Part shown: positions 35,209-44,284 of the stretch, piece after piece
Layout of the letters: each line of letters starts with the position of its first letter
Numbering within the stretch: the first letter of the stretch is position 1
Source of the DNA: Streptomyces sp. NBC_00224
GTDB taxonomy: Bacteria > Actinomycetota > Actinomycetes > Streptomycetales > Streptomycetaceae
Direction: 5' to 3'
Length of the DNA: 64,000 nucleotides
NCBI RefSeq assembly: GCF_041435195.1
Contig: NZ_CP108106.1
Coordinates: 1,736,001 to 1,800,000 of the forward strand
Translations under genes and position numbers: made by a program
The notes under the pieces: generated by a model
What the model was told of the DNA's origin: nothing
The model's input: only the letters and a program-made list of their open reading frames with translations
The model's database searches: none

Positions 35209-36923
35209 CGCGGCCTCGTCGTCGTGATGCGGTCACCGTGACCCGTCACCACACTCGCGATGTTGGGGAGGGAGTCGCCGCCCGCGTCGGGGTCGAAGTA
35301 GAGCGCGTGCGCGGGGAGGTCACCCTTCGCCAGGCCCGTCAGACCCGTGTCCTTGCCCGGGGCCACGGCGAAGTGGTGACCGCCGAAGTGGTTGTCCGCG
35401 GGGTCCGTACCGAACCAGTTCTTCTTCGGGCCGTACTCGCTTCCCGGTGCCACGTACTCCAGGAGGTTCGGCGACGGAAGGTACGTGACCTGGTCGTTCT
35501 CCGCCGCGCCTATGTACACGTGTTCCGCCCCCACACCCAGGTCGGACGCCTTGTTCACGCCCACACCGGGGCTGCCGACCAGGACCACGTCGTCCGCCGG
35601 GATACCGCCGGGCTGCTGCGTCGCCTGGCCCACCGTGAGCGAGCCGTACGAGTGGCCGATGGCCGTCACATGCGGCGAGCCGGACTCGTGGGTGGCCCTG
35701 ATGCCGCTCAGGAACCGGTCGTACGCCGGAGCTCCCGCCTTCGCGTCGTCCTTGCTCATCACGTCCGTCGCCGACCACGAGAAGCTGTCGAGCTGCGGGC
35801 AGTCGTAGCCGAGCCACACCACCGAGGCGGTCGTGGTGTCCGGGTACATCTTGTTCGCCATGGTCGCCACGTTCCGGGCGCGGTCCACGTCCGCCGACGC
35901 GAAGTGGCCGCTCAGCTTGGTGTTGAGCCCCGGCACGTACGCGGAGACGTTCTTCGACGCGTCCGGGTTGCCGAAGGAGACTATGGCCCGGCCCTTGCCC
36001 TCCGAGCCGATGCCCAGCAGGTACGGGCGCGGCTCGCCCTCCGCCGACAGCTGCTTCTTGATGCCCTGCAGCCCTTCGATCTTGTCCTTGAGCGCCTTCG
36101 CCTCGTCCCCGCTCGCTCCCGCGTACTGCCCCTCCAGGCTGTTCAGCAACATCGGCAGGTATGTCCGGTTGGCCCGGTCGCGATCGACGGCCGGGATGCC
36201 GTCGCGGTTGCCGATCTCCTGCGGGTAGTCCTGGATCAACTTGGCCTGGAGGCTGGGAGACAGCTGCGCCCACCACGCCTGTACGGAGGCGGGGGAGCCG
36301 TTCTTGTCCGGCATGCCGAGCTCGTGCAGCAACTCGCGGTTGAGCTCGTCCGCCTTCGCCAGCTCCACGAAGCCGGCGCTCCAGTCGCCCTTCGCACAGC
36401 GGTTGGCCGCGTCGGTGAAGAGCTTGACCGCCGCCGCGTACTCCTTGTCCGCCTTCTGCGCCTCCGTCAGGGCGTCGCCGATGCGGTCGGCGTACCCCTG
36501 CGCGCGGGTGGCCTGGTCGCGCTGCATCATCGCCACGTCGCCGGGCTTCATCCCGCCGGTGTCGACGCTCGGCGCGGTGACCTTGCCGTCGTCCGCGACC
36601 TGGTACCCGGCTCCCGTCGCGTCCGCCACGGCGTTCGCGAGTTTGCCCTGCTGCGCGGCGAGCTCCTCGCCGCAGGCCCTCAACACCTTTCCCACGGCGT
36701 CGAGTTCCTTCTTCGCCACCACCAGGTCGCGCTGCATCCGGGCGAGCCGGTCGGCGGCGGACTCGGCGGCCATCCCGCCCCAGTTCCCCTGCTGGAGGGG
36801 CTGGTGCAGATATTTGCCGCAGTCGGTGGTGTGCGTGGCGAACTTCTCCGCCAGCTTGTCCCAGGCGTCGCCCGCGTCCGTCAGCAGAAGCGGTTTGGCG
36901 TCGCGGAGTTGAGAGACCCGCAT
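35205..36923 (-). CDS. DUF1023-type alpha/beta hydrolase with WXG100-like N-terminus
   Basis: A 572-residue protein. Residues 1-250 are helical, with a WGGMAAESAADRLARMQRD segment and long amphipathic helices like WXG100/LXG-type secretion substrates. The C-terminal half is a DUF1023 (PF06259) alpha/beta hydrolase with the nucleophile elbow GHSYGSL and the typical VVWLGYDCPQ and VLVGSPGVGV segments. There is no classical signal peptide, so export, if any, would be type VII-like. It lies 3 bp after the WXG100-like gene and overlaps the lipoprotein gene. Substrate unknown. Confidence 0.88.
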   Translation of the reverse strand: MRVSQLRDAKPLLLTDAGDAWDKLAEKFATHTTDCGKYLHQPLQQGNWGGMAAESAADRLARMQRDLVVAKKELDAVGKVLRACGEELAAQQGKLANAVADATGAGYQVADDGKVTAPSVDTGGMKPGDVAMMQRDQATRAQGYADRIGDALTEAQKADKEYAAAVKLFTDAANRCAKGDWSAGFVELAKADELNRELLHELGMPDKNGSPASVQAWWAQLSPSLQAKLIQDYPQEIGNRDGIPAVDRDRANRTYLPMLLNSLEGQYAGASGDEAKALKDKIEGLQGIKKQLSAEGEPRPYLLGIGSEGKGRAIVSFGNPDASKNVSAYVPGLNTKLSGHFASADVDRARNVATMANKMYPDTTTASVVWLGYDCPQLDSFSWSATDVMSKDDAKAGAPAYDRFLSGIRATHESGSPHVTAIGHSYGSLTVGQATQQPGGIPADDVVLVGSPGVGVNKASDLGVGAEHVYIGAAENDQVTYLPSPNLLEYVAPGSEYGPKKNWFGTDPADNHFGGHHFAVAPGKDTGLTGLAKGDLPAHALYFDPDAGGDSLPNIASVVTGHGDRITTTRPR

Positions 36924-36926
36924 GTG

Positions 36927-37352
36927 TCAGTGCCCCCCGTTCGAGACCGGCGGGAGGGTAACTCCCGGAGCGTAGGGGGTGTACGGGCCGTGCCCCGGGG
37001 CTGTGACACCCGGCGCGTACGGCGTGTACGGGCCGAAGCCCAGGAATGCCTTCCCGCGCTCGTGGTCCTCCCGGGTGAAGCTCGTACTGGACGAGCCGAC
37101 CGCGTCCGCCGCCCCCTCCACCATGCCCGCCAGCGAGCGCAGCGCCTTCGCCCACGCCTCCAGGCAGTCGTCGATCGCCTTGGCGGTCTCGAAACCGGCG
37201 AGACCCGCGACCGCCGCGTCCGTCGGCGTGTACAGGGTCTTGATCTCGTCGGGGATGTCCTTGGCCACCTTACGGGCCGAGTCACCGGCCTTCTGGACTT
37301 CGCCTGGCGTGATCCAGAAGCCCCGTGTGGGACCACCGAAAGGTGTGGACAT
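36927..37352 (-). CDS. WXG100-like helical protein
   Basis: A 141-residue protein. Residues 10-90 form a probable helical hairpin (TPGEVQKAGDSARKVAKDI, GFETAKAIDDCLEAWAKALRSLAGM), size and pattern resembling WXG100/ESX family partners, although the WxG turn itself is not clear. The C-terminal tail carries two exact copies of GPYTPYAPGVT. It is the first gene of an operon with the DUF1023 hydrolase, and may be its chaperone or co-secreted partner. Confidence 0.75.
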   Translation of the reverse strand: MSTPFGGPTRGFWITPGEVQKAGDSARKVAKDIPDEIKTLYTPTDAAVAGLAGFETAKAIDDCLEAWAKALRSLAGMVEGAADAVGSSSTSFTREDHERGKAFLGFGPYTPYAPGVTAPGHGPYTPYAPGVTLPPVSNGGH

Positions 37353-37664
37353 GCCGTTCGCCCCTCCGCTTGATGATCTTCTTTCCGGCAGGCTACAGGG
37401 CGAATTCAGGCCAGCTATGAGTACGCGTACTCAGTCCTGATCATCCAAGTGCTCAGCGACGGCGTCTCCTTGATGCCTTCGACGCCCTCGAACCACAGCC
37501 CCTCCAAAACGCCCCCCGAACCAGCACCGATACCCCCCTCATGGTGCCCCCACGCACACCCGCCCCCAGAACTATGGCGTCCCACCACATACGCCCCTGA
37601 CCTGCCCATTCCTACGGTGTGGCGACACGCAACCGTCCCCGCCCACCGCCCGGAAGTGGTACCC
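37353..37664. promoter_or_regulatory. Divergent promoter region of WXG100-like operon and MHS transporter
   Basis: A 312-bp gene-free stretch. The clear structure in it is the palindrome at 37418-37433; the rest is C-rich with no convincing ORF. Confidence 0.5.
37418..37433. promoter_or_regulatory. Perfect palindrome TGAGTACGCGTACTCA
   Basis: A 16-bp perfect palindrome lies 66 bp upstream of the WXG100-like gene, at a position suited to control by a dimeric regulator. No regulator gene sits beside it and I cannot name the factor. Confidence 0.5.
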
Positions 37665-39032
37665 ATGACCGCCTCTGCAACCGCTCCCCCACCCACCACC
37701 AGCCTCCCCCGCATCGTCGCCGCCAGCCTCATCGGCACGACCATCGAGTGGTACGACTTCTTCCTGTACGGGTCGGCCGCCGCGCTCGTCTTCAACAAGC
37801 TGTTCTTTCCCGGGTCCGACCCGCTCGTCGGCACTCTGCTGTCGTTCCTGACGTACGCCGTCGGGTTCGCCGCCCGGCCGATCGGGGCGCTGGTCTTCGG
37901 GCACTTCGGGGACCGGGTCGGGCGCAAGAAGCTGCTCGTGCTGAGTCTGCTCCTGATGGGCGGGGCGACCTTCGCGATCGGGCTGCTGCCGACGCACGCC
38001 ACGGTCGGCTCCGCCGCGCCCGTGCTGCTCACGGCCCTGCGGCTGGTGCAGGGGTTCGCGCTCGGTGGGGAGTGGGGCGGGGCCGTGCTGCTGGTGTCGG
38101 AGCACGGGGACGCGCGGCGACGCGGGTTCTGGGCCTCGTGGCCGCAGACCGGGGCGCCCGCCGGGCAGTTGCTCGCGACCGGAGTGCTCTCGGCGCTCAC
38201 CGCGCTGCTGTCGGACGACGCCTTCCTCTCCTGGGGCTGGCGGGTGCCGTTCCTGCTGTCCGGGGTGCTGGTGCTCGTCGGGCTGTGGATACGGCTGTCG
38301 GTCGATGAATCACCCCTGTTCAAGGCCGCGTTGGAACGTGCGGAGGCGAGGAAGGCCGCCGAGCCCGACCGGGTGGCGGAGAAGCTGCCGCTCGTCGCCG
38401 TGCTGCGCGACCACTGGCGTGACGTGCTGGTCGCGATGGGCGCCCGTATGGCGGAGAACATCAGCTACTACGTGATCACCGCGTTCATCCTCGTGTACGC
38501 GACGACGTCGGCCGGGATGGCCAAGCAGACCGCGCTCAACGCCGTACTGATCGCCTCCGCCGTGCACTTCGCGGTGATCCCGGCCTGGGGCGCGCTCTCC
38601 GACCGGATCGGGCGGCGGCCCGTCTATCTGATCGGCGCGGTGGGTGTCGGCGCCTGGATGTTCCCCTTCTTCTCGCTGATCGACACGGCCGACTTCGGGA
38701 AGCTCGTCCTCGCCGTCACCGTCGGGCTGGTCTTCCACGGGGCGATGTACGCACCCCAAGCCGCCTTCTTCACCGAGATGTTCGCGACCCGGATGCGCTA
38801 CTCGGGAGCCTCGATCGGCGCCCAGTTCGCCTCGGTCGCCGCCGGCGCGCCCGCCCCTCTCATCGCCACCGCCCTCCTGTCCGACTACGACAGCTCCACC
38901 CCCATCGCCCTCTATGTGATCGCGGCCGCCGTCCTCACGGTGATCGCCCTCGTCTGCGCCCAGGAGACCCGCCACCGCGACCTGGCGGAGGTCGACGCCG
39001 AGAGCCGCTCCGAGGACTCCGTCAGCGTCTGA
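37665..39032 (+). CDS. MHS-family (metabolite:H+ symporter) MFS transporter
   Basis: A 455-residue 12-span permease. The start region IVAASLIGTTIEWYDFFLYG, the loop GFAARPIGALVFGHFGDRVGRKK, and LRLVQGFALGGEWGGAVLLVSEHG are diagnostic of the MHS subfamily (KgtP/ProP/ShiA type), which imports organic acids and osmolytes with protons. The 3' end overlaps the convergent PucR regulator by 11 bp. Nearby 3-hydroxybutyrate-dehydrogenase-like gene suggests a short-chain hydroxy- or keto-acid as substrate, which is inference. Confidence 0.92.
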   Translation: MTASATAPPPTTSLPRIVAASLIGTTIEWYDFFLYGSAAALVFNKLFFPGSDPLVGTLLSFLTYAVGFAARPIGALVFGHFGDRVGRKKLLVLSLLLMGGATFAIGLLPTHATVGSAAPVLLTALRLVQGFALGGEWGGAVLLVSEHGDARRRGFWASWPQTGAPAGQLLATGVLSALTALLSDDAFLSWGWRVPFLLSGVLVLVGLWIRLSVDESPLFKAALERAEARKAAEPDRVAEKLPLVAVLRDHWRDVLVAMGARMAENISYYVITAFILVYATTSAGMAKQTALNAVLIASAVHFAVIPAWGALSDRIGRRPVYLIGAVGVGAWMFPFFSLIDTADFGKLVLAVTVGLVFHGAMYAPQAAFFTEMFATRMRYSGASIGAQFASVAAGAPAPLIATALLSDYDSSTPIALYVIAAAVLTVIALVCAQETRHRDLAEVDAESRSEDSVSV

Positions 39033-40944
39033 CCGCCGCCGACATCAGATGGAGTCGCAGCGCCAGCTGGATCTCCAGCGCTCGGGCCGGGCACTGCCAG
39101 TCCGGCCCGAGCAGCCTGCCTATCCGTTCCAGCCGCTGGGCCACCGTGTTCACATGGACGTGCAGGTCGTCCTTGGTGCGCGCGGGGCTCATACCGCTCG
39201 CGAAGTACGCGTCGAGGGTGCGCACCAGGTCGGTGCCGCGCCTTTCGTCGTACGCCACGACCGCGCCGAGCGTCCGGTCGACGAAGCCCTCGATGTCCCG
39301 GGTGTCGGCGAGGAGCAGCCCGAGGAAGCCGAGGTCCTGGGCGGCCGCGCCCTCGCCGGGGCGGCTCAGCAGCCGCAGCGCCTCCAGACAGCGGCGCGCC
39401 TCCGCGTACGCCTCGGCTATTCCGCCGGGCCGGGCCGCCGGGGCTTCGACGGGGGCCGACGCGCCCACCGTGACCCGCTCGTGCAGGGCGCCGCCGAGCT
39501 GCTTGGCCAGCTGCCGGGCGACCTCGGCCGGGGTGTCGGCCGGGCCGAGCGGCAGCAGCAGCACCGTCCCGCCGTCGCGGGTCGCGGCCAGGCCGTGCCG
39601 GGTCGCCGCCAGATGCGCGGCGGCCGAGCCCATCCGCTGCCGGTCGGCGGTCTGCCGCTCCGCCGTGCCGTCCTCGGGGCTCTCTATGCGGGCGGCGAGG
39701 ACCACGTGCGGCGCGTCCAGGTCGGCCCGCAGCCGGGCGGCGCGGTCGCGCAGCAACCGGGGGTCGCGGCCGGGCGCGTCCAGCAGGTCGTCCAGGAGCT
39801 CACCGCGCACGCGCTGTTCGGCCTCGCCCGCCGAGCGCCGGGCCAGCAGCAGCAGCGAGGTGACCATCGCGGCCCGCTCCAGTGTGCGGCGGTCCACCGG
39901 GTCGAGCGCCGGGTGGCCGCGCAGCACCAGCGCGCCCAGCACCTCGTCGCCCGCCGCGACCGTGGCCACCCAGTCCCGTCCGTTGCGGACCGCATGGCCG
40001 TCCGTACCGGTCAGCTCCAGGGCGGCGAAGGCCGCCGAGTCGGCGTCGGCGAACTCGACCGTGCCGTCCAGGACTTCGGAGACCGCGCTCGCCACGTCGT
40101 GGACCCCGCCGCCGCGCAGCACCAGTTCGGTGAGTCGGTCGTGGACCTCGGAGGCGCGCTCCAGAACCGCGCTGTGGTCCCGGATGATCTCGTTGGCCCG
40201 CTCCAGCTCGGCCAGTGCCGACCTGGTCTCGGCGAGCAGGTTGGCGGTGTCGATGGCGACGGCGGCGTGCGCGGCGAAGGAGCCGAGCAGGGCGATCTCC
40301 TCGCGCGCGAAGACCCGGCTGTGCCGGTCGGCGGCGAACAGCACGCCGATCACATTGCTGCCGAGCATCAGCGGTACGCCGAGGATCGCGACCAGACCCT
40401 CGTCGCGCACTCCGGTGTCGATGGTCCGGGTGTGCTGGAAGCGCTCGTCGTCGAAGTAGCTCGACGTCACGTACGGCCTGGCGGTCTGGGCGACGAGGCC
40501 TCCGAGGCCCTCGCCCATGCCGAGCCGCAGCTGCTGGAAGCGGGCGGCCACGGACCCTTCGGTGACCCGCATATAAGTGTCGCCCGCCACCGGGTCGTTG
40601 AGGCTGAGGTAGGCGACCTCGGTGCCGAGCAGGGAACGCGCGCGCTGCACGATCGCGCGCAGCACCGCGTCCAGGTCGCGCAGCCCCGCGAGGTCGTGGG
40701 CGGTCTCGAAGAGCGCGGACAGCTCGGCCTCTCTTCGCCGTCTGCCCTCCAGGTCGGCGCGGACCCGCAGGGCGAGCTGCCGGGCGGACTCCAGGGCGGC
40801 CAGCGCCTCGGGTCCGGCGCCGTCGGCGCGGGCGAGCAGCGCGGGCCGGTCGTACGCCTCGGCCGCCGCGCCGCGCGCCAGAAGCTCCAGATAGGGGGCT
40901 TCCGCGTACTCGGTGGACTGCGGGTGATCGTGGGACATGTTCAC
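39022..40944 (-). CDS. GAF-domain PucR-type transcriptional regulator
   Basis: A 640-residue activator-type regulator. A GAF domain spans about 75-220 (ETAHDLAGLRDLDAVLRAIVQRA, AILGVPLMLGSNVIGVLFAADR), followed by a coiled linker and a GGDEF-like middle. The C-terminal PucR helix-turn-helix (LVRTLDAYFASGMSPARTKDDL, VNTVAQRLERIGRLLG) is near 585-630. GTG at 40944 has AGG at good spacing; an ATG six bases downstream is an alternative. It sits between the MHS transporter and the dehydrogenase gene and probably controls them in response to a small metabolite. Confidence 0.9.
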   Translation of the reverse strand: MNMSHDHPQSTEYAEAPYLELLARGAAAEAYDRPALLARADGAGPEALAALESARQLALRVRADLEGRRRREAELSALFETAHDLAGLRDLDAVLRAIVQRARSLLGTEVAYLSLNDPVAGDTYMRVTEGSVAARFQQLRLGMGEGLGGLVAQTARPYVTSSYFDDERFQHTRTIDTGVRDEGLVAILGVPLMLGSNVIGVLFAADRHSRVFAREEIALLGSFAAHAAVAIDTANLLAETRSALAELERANEIIRDHSAVLERASEVHDRLTELVLRGGGVHDVASAVSEVLDGTVEFADADSAAFAALELTGTDGHAVRNGRDWVATVAAGDEVLGALVLRGHPALDPVDRRTLERAAMVTSLLLLARRSAGEAEQRVRGELLDDLLDAPGRDPRLLRDRAARLRADLDAPHVVLAARIESPEDGTAERQTADRQRMGSAAAHLAATRHGLAATRDGGTVLLLPLGPADTPAEVARQLAKQLGGALHERVTVGASAPVEAPAARPGGIAEAYAEARRCLEALRLLSRPGEGAAAQDLGFLGLLLADTRDIEGFVDRTLGAVVAYDERRGTDLVRTLDAYFASGMSPARTKDDLHVHVNTVAQRLERIGRLLGPDWQCPARALEIQLALRLHLMSAAVRR

Positions 40945-41069
40945 AGGGATACCTGCCGTACGGGCGGCCGCGCCAGCCCTGTGGACAACTGTTGGCAGGC
41001 GCCGGTCAAGGAGCGGAGGTGCGGTGGTGGTGCGGCGGCGGGCACCGTCCGGGTGCGCCGGAAGGTGCG

Positions 41070-41873
41070 TCAGTGCGCGGTCCAGCCGCCGTCCAGGGCG
41101 AGCGAGGTGCCGGTGATGAAGGAGGCCTGCGGAGCGCAGAGGTAGGCGACGGCCTCGGCGACCTCGTCCGGTTCGATCAGCCGCTTGAGCGCCGAGTCCT
41201 TGAGGAGCACCTCGGTCAGGACGCGCTCCTCGGGGATGCCGTGGGCGGCGGCCTGGTCGGCGATCTGCCGCTCGACGAGCGGGGTGCGGACGTAGCCGGG
41301 GCTGACGCAGTTCGAGGTGACGCCGTGCGGGGCGCCTTCCAGGGCGGCGGTCTTGGAGAGCCCTTCGAGGCCGTGCTTGGCCGCGACATAGGCCGACTTG
41401 TACGCGGAGGCCCGCAGCCCGTGCACCGAGGAGATGTTGACGATGCGGCCCCAGCCCTGCCCGTACATGTGCGGCAGCGACCCTCTGATCAGCCGGAACG
41501 GCGCCTCCAGCATCACCGTGAGCACGGTGTGGAACACCTCGGGCGGGAACTCCTCGATGGGGCGCACGAGTTGCAGCCCGGCGTTGTTCACCAGGACGTC
41601 GGTGCCGGTGGCGGCCTGCTCGGCGGCTTCGAGGTCGGTCAGGTCCAGGACCAGCGGCTCCAGGGATCCGGCGAGGCCCGCGCCCTGTCCGGCCAGGGCT
41701 TCGAGGCCTTCGGCGTCCCGGTCGACGGCCCGTACCTTGGCGCCGGCGGCCGCCAGGCGCAGGGCGCAGGCCCGGCCGATGCCGCCTGCGGCCCCGGTGA
41801 CCAGGGCGGTGCGGCCGCCCAGGTCGAGCTCGATGGACGGGGGGACGGGACCAGGTGTGGTGGGCGCGGTCAT
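41070..41873 (-). CDS. 3-hydroxybutyrate-dehydrogenase-like SDR
   Basis: A 267-residue classical short-chain dehydrogenase using NAD(H). The nucleotide motif is TGAAGGIG, the structural NNAG is at VLVNNAG, and the catalytic Ser-Tyr-Lys is in NISSVHGLRASAYKSAYVAAKHG. The segment GVTSNCVSPGYVRTPLVERQI and the C-terminal TSLALDGGWTAH match D-3-hydroxybutyrate dehydrogenases, which convert 3-hydroxybutyrate to acetoacetate. It is transcribed in the same direction as the PucR gene upstream of it. Confidence 0.88.
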   Translation of the reverse strand: MTAPTTPGPVPPSIELDLGGRTALVTGAAGGIGRACALRLAAAGAKVRAVDRDAEGLEALAGQGAGLAGSLEPLVLDLTDLEAAEQAATGTDVLVNNAGLQLVRPIEEFPPEVFHTVLTVMLEAPFRLIRGSLPHMYGQGWGRIVNISSVHGLRASAYKSAYVAAKHGLEGLSKTAALEGAPHGVTSNCVSPGYVRTPLVERQIADQAAAHGIPEERVLTEVLLKDSALKRLIEPDEVAEAVAYLCAPQASFITGTSLALDGGWTAH

Positions 41874-41929
41874 GTTCTCGACCCTAGGCAGTGCGGCCGC
41901 CCACCACCCATGTGGTCCGGGCCCACACT

Positions 41930-42409
41930 TCAGCGCTCGGTCATAGGCGCGAACCATGTCGGTTCATCGGTCATCGCCTGTTTGATCCGGAAGAGCGCGG
42001 ACTCCTCCAGCTCCGGCAGCGCGTCGACCGGGAACCAGCCGACCTCCAGGGACTCGTCGTCGTTGACGCGTGCCTCGCCGCCCACGGCCCGGCACTTGAA
42101 GCAGATGTCCATGAACTGGCAGTGGTCGCCGTTGGGGTAGGTGACCGGGCGCAGCGCGTCCACCAGGACGACCTTCTCCACGACGCACCGCACGGCGGCC
42201 TCTTCGTACACCTCGCGCACGGCGGTCTCGGCGGGCTGCTCACCGGGTTCCGGGATCCCGCCGATGATCGACCACTCGCCGGTGTCCACGCGCCGGCCGA
42301 GCAGCACCCGGCCCTCGTCGTCGAAGACGACCACGCTGACTCCCGGCAGGAACAGCAGCTGGTGGCCGGCCGAGGCCCGGATCTCGCGGATGAAATCTGG
42401 TGTCGCCAT
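41930..42409 (-). CDS. Nudix hydrolase
   Basis: A 159-residue Nudix enzyme hydrolysing a nucleoside-diphosphate-linked substrate. The Nudix box is complete: GGIPEPGEQPAETAVREVYEEAA. The preceding GVSVVVFDDEGRVLLGRR strand and GEWSIIG lead-in are typical. The downstream DICFKCRAVGGEARVNDDES loop does not decide the substrate. It lies 10 bp from the upstream lnt gene's stop side in the same direction and could be cotranscribed with it. Confidence 0.93.
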   Translation of the reverse strand: MATPDFIREIRASAGHQLLFLPGVSVVVFDDEGRVLLGRRVDTGEWSIIGGIPEPGEQPAETAVREVYEEAAVRCVVEKVVLVDALRPVTYPNGDHCQFMDICFKCRAVGGEARVNDDESLEVGWFPVDALPELEESALFRIKQAMTDEPTWFAPMTER

Positions 42410-42419
42410 GCCCTCGACC

Positions 42420-44054
42420 CTAACGAGACTCGGCGGCGTCGGTCTCCGGTTCACGACGCGCGCGTACGGTACGGCTCACCGCCCAGCCGAGTCCCGCCGC
42501 CGCGAGCGCCACCAGGACCCACTCGGGCACGGTGCCGAGCCGGGTCGCCGGGGTCTCGGAGGAGCGCAGCGGCACCTTGGCGACGAGCGAGTCGGGCGTG
42601 AACATCTCGGTCTTCTGGACGACTTCCCCGTCGGGCATGATCACCGCGCTGACCCCGCTGGTGACGGGGACGGTGACGGTCCGGCTGTGCTCGACCGCGC
42701 GCACGCGCGACATGGCGAGCTGCTGGTAGGTCATCTCGCTGCGGTCGAAGGTCGCGTTGTTGCTCGGTACGGAGATGATCTGCGCGCCATGGGTGACGGT
42801 GTCGCGCACGGCCCAGTCGAACGCCGCCTCGTAGCAGGTGGCGATGCCGACCTCGGTGCCCGCCATGTCGAACACACCGGGCTCGGTGCCGCGGCTGAAG
42901 TCCTGGCGGACCATGGAGACATAGCCCGGACCGAACTGCTTGATGAGGCCGCGCAGCGGGATGTACTCGCCGAAGGGCTGGATCTGCCGCTTGTCGTAGG
43001 TGGCTCCGGGGCCCGTCCTCGGGTCCCACAGCACCTGCTCGTTGAAGAGCTGTCCATCGGGGCGCTCGACGACCGCGCCCACCGAGATGGGCGCCCCGAT
43101 CGCCTTGGCGGCCCGGTCGATGTCGGTGTACGCCTGGGCGTCGGTGTACGGGTCGACGTCCGAGGAGTTCTCCGGCCAGAGCACGAAGTCGGGCTTGGCG
43201 GCCTTGCCCGCCTTGACCCGGTCGGCGAGCCGCAGGGTCTCGCGCACGTGGTAGTTGAGCACCGCGCGCCGCTGCTCGTTGAAGTCGAGGCCCAGGCGCG
43301 GCACATTGCCCTGGATCACGGCGACCGTGGCGGTGCCGTTCTCGGCCGCGACGCTGACCAGCGGGGTCGCGGCGAAGGCGGCGGCGACCGGGGCGAGGAG
43401 GGTGGCCAGGGCGGCGGCCGCGGCCCCCTTGCGTACGACACCGGTGGCGCGCAGGCGCAGCGCCTGGCGCACGCACTCGTAGAGCCCGAAGCCGCAGAGC
43501 ACGACGGCGAAGCCGAGGACGGGCGTGCCGCCCAGAGCGGCCAGCGGCAGGAACACTCCGTCCGCCTGGCCGAAGGCCAGCTTGCCCCAGGGGAAGCCGC
43601 CGAACGGCACGCGCGCGCGTGCCGCCTCGGAGGCGATCCACATCGCCGCGCCCGCCACCGGCCACCAGGGCAGCCGCGAGACCACCGCGATCCCGGCGCC
43701 GGCGGCGGCCACCCCGACCGCCTCGATGGCCGCCAGGGCCAGCCACGGGCCGGGGCCGACCTCCACGCCCGTCCAGTTGAGCAGCGGCAGCAGGAAGCCG
43801 AGCCCGAAGAGGTAGCCGAGGCCGAATCCGGCCTTCCAGGTCCGCCCGCGCAGACACCAGCCGAAGAGCGCGAACGCGGGTACCGCCAGCCACCACAGGG
43901 GCCGGGGCGGGAAGCTCAGGTACAGGAACACCCCGGACAGCGCGGCCGTGGCGGGCCGTACGAGCCGGTGCAGCAGCCGGCGGCCGCGCGAGGCGGTGGC
44001 GGGCTGCGGTTCGAGCTGCTCTGGCTCGGCTGTGGGGGTGGTGGTCGTGCTCAC
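42420..44054 (-). CDS. lnt: Apolipoprotein N-acyltransferase
   Basis: A 544-residue membrane enzyme adding the third acyl chain to the N-terminal cysteine of lipoproteins. Six or more spans (about 30-230) precede a nitrilase-like extracytoplasmic domain with the Glu-Lys-Cys triad: Glu in LWPENSS near 293, Lys in TYDKRQIQPFGEY near 356, and Cys in GIATCYEAAFDW near 405. A final span (WVLVALAAAGLGWAV) is near the C-terminus. Start is GTG at 44054 with a weak ribosome-binding site. Streptomyces typically carry two Lnt paralogues; only one is seen here. Confidence 0.93.
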   Translation of the reverse strand: MSTTTTPTAEPEQLEPQPATASRGRRLLHRLVRPATAALSGVFLYLSFPPRPLWWLAVPAFALFGWCLRGRTWKAGFGLGYLFGLGFLLPLLNWTGVEVGPGPWLALAAIEAVGVAAAGAGIAVVSRLPWWPVAGAAMWIASEAARARVPFGGFPWGKLAFGQADGVFLPLAALGGTPVLGFAVVLCGFGLYECVRQALRLRATGVVRKGAAAAALATLLAPVAAAFAATPLVSVAAENGTATVAVIQGNVPRLGLDFNEQRRAVLNYHVRETLRLADRVKAGKAAKPDFVLWPENSSDVDPYTDAQAYTDIDRAAKAIGAPISVGAVVERPDGQLFNEQVLWDPRTGPGATYDKRQIQPFGEYIPLRGLIKQFGPGYVSMVRQDFSRGTEPGVFDMAGTEVGIATCYEAAFDWAVRDTVTHGAQIISVPSNNATFDRSEMTYQQLAMSRVRAVEHSRTVTVPVTSGVSAVIMPDGEVVQKTEMFTPDSLVAKVPLRSSETPATRLGTVPEWVLVALAAAGLGWAVSRTVRARREPETDAAESR

Positions 44055-44155
44055 CCGGCGGAGTCTACGGCCGCGAGCTGTGGCCGTGTCAGACCAGTTC
44101 GTACAGTAACCGTCCATATCCGCACGATCACCGTCGATCTGCGCCCGATCACTAC

Positions 44156-44227
44156 GTCCGTACGCGTACGGACATCGGACCGCACACCCGCCGGAACGTT
44201 TCCGCACGATCTGTACCCGGATCGTGC
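44156..44227. promoter_or_regulatory. Palindromes in lnt divergent promoter
   Basis: GTCCGTACGCGTACGGAC (44156-44173) is an 18-bp perfect palindrome. GCACGATC (44204-44211) and GATCGTGC (44220-44227) form a second inverted repeat, and CCGCACGATC occurs again at 44120-44129. The block lies between lnt and the O-antigen-ligase-like gene. Confidence 0.5.
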
Positions 44228-44284
44228 CCGGCGCCACTACGGTGTGCGCAGTCCGTCAGACGGCCGGGGGGGCGGGGGGCGGGG

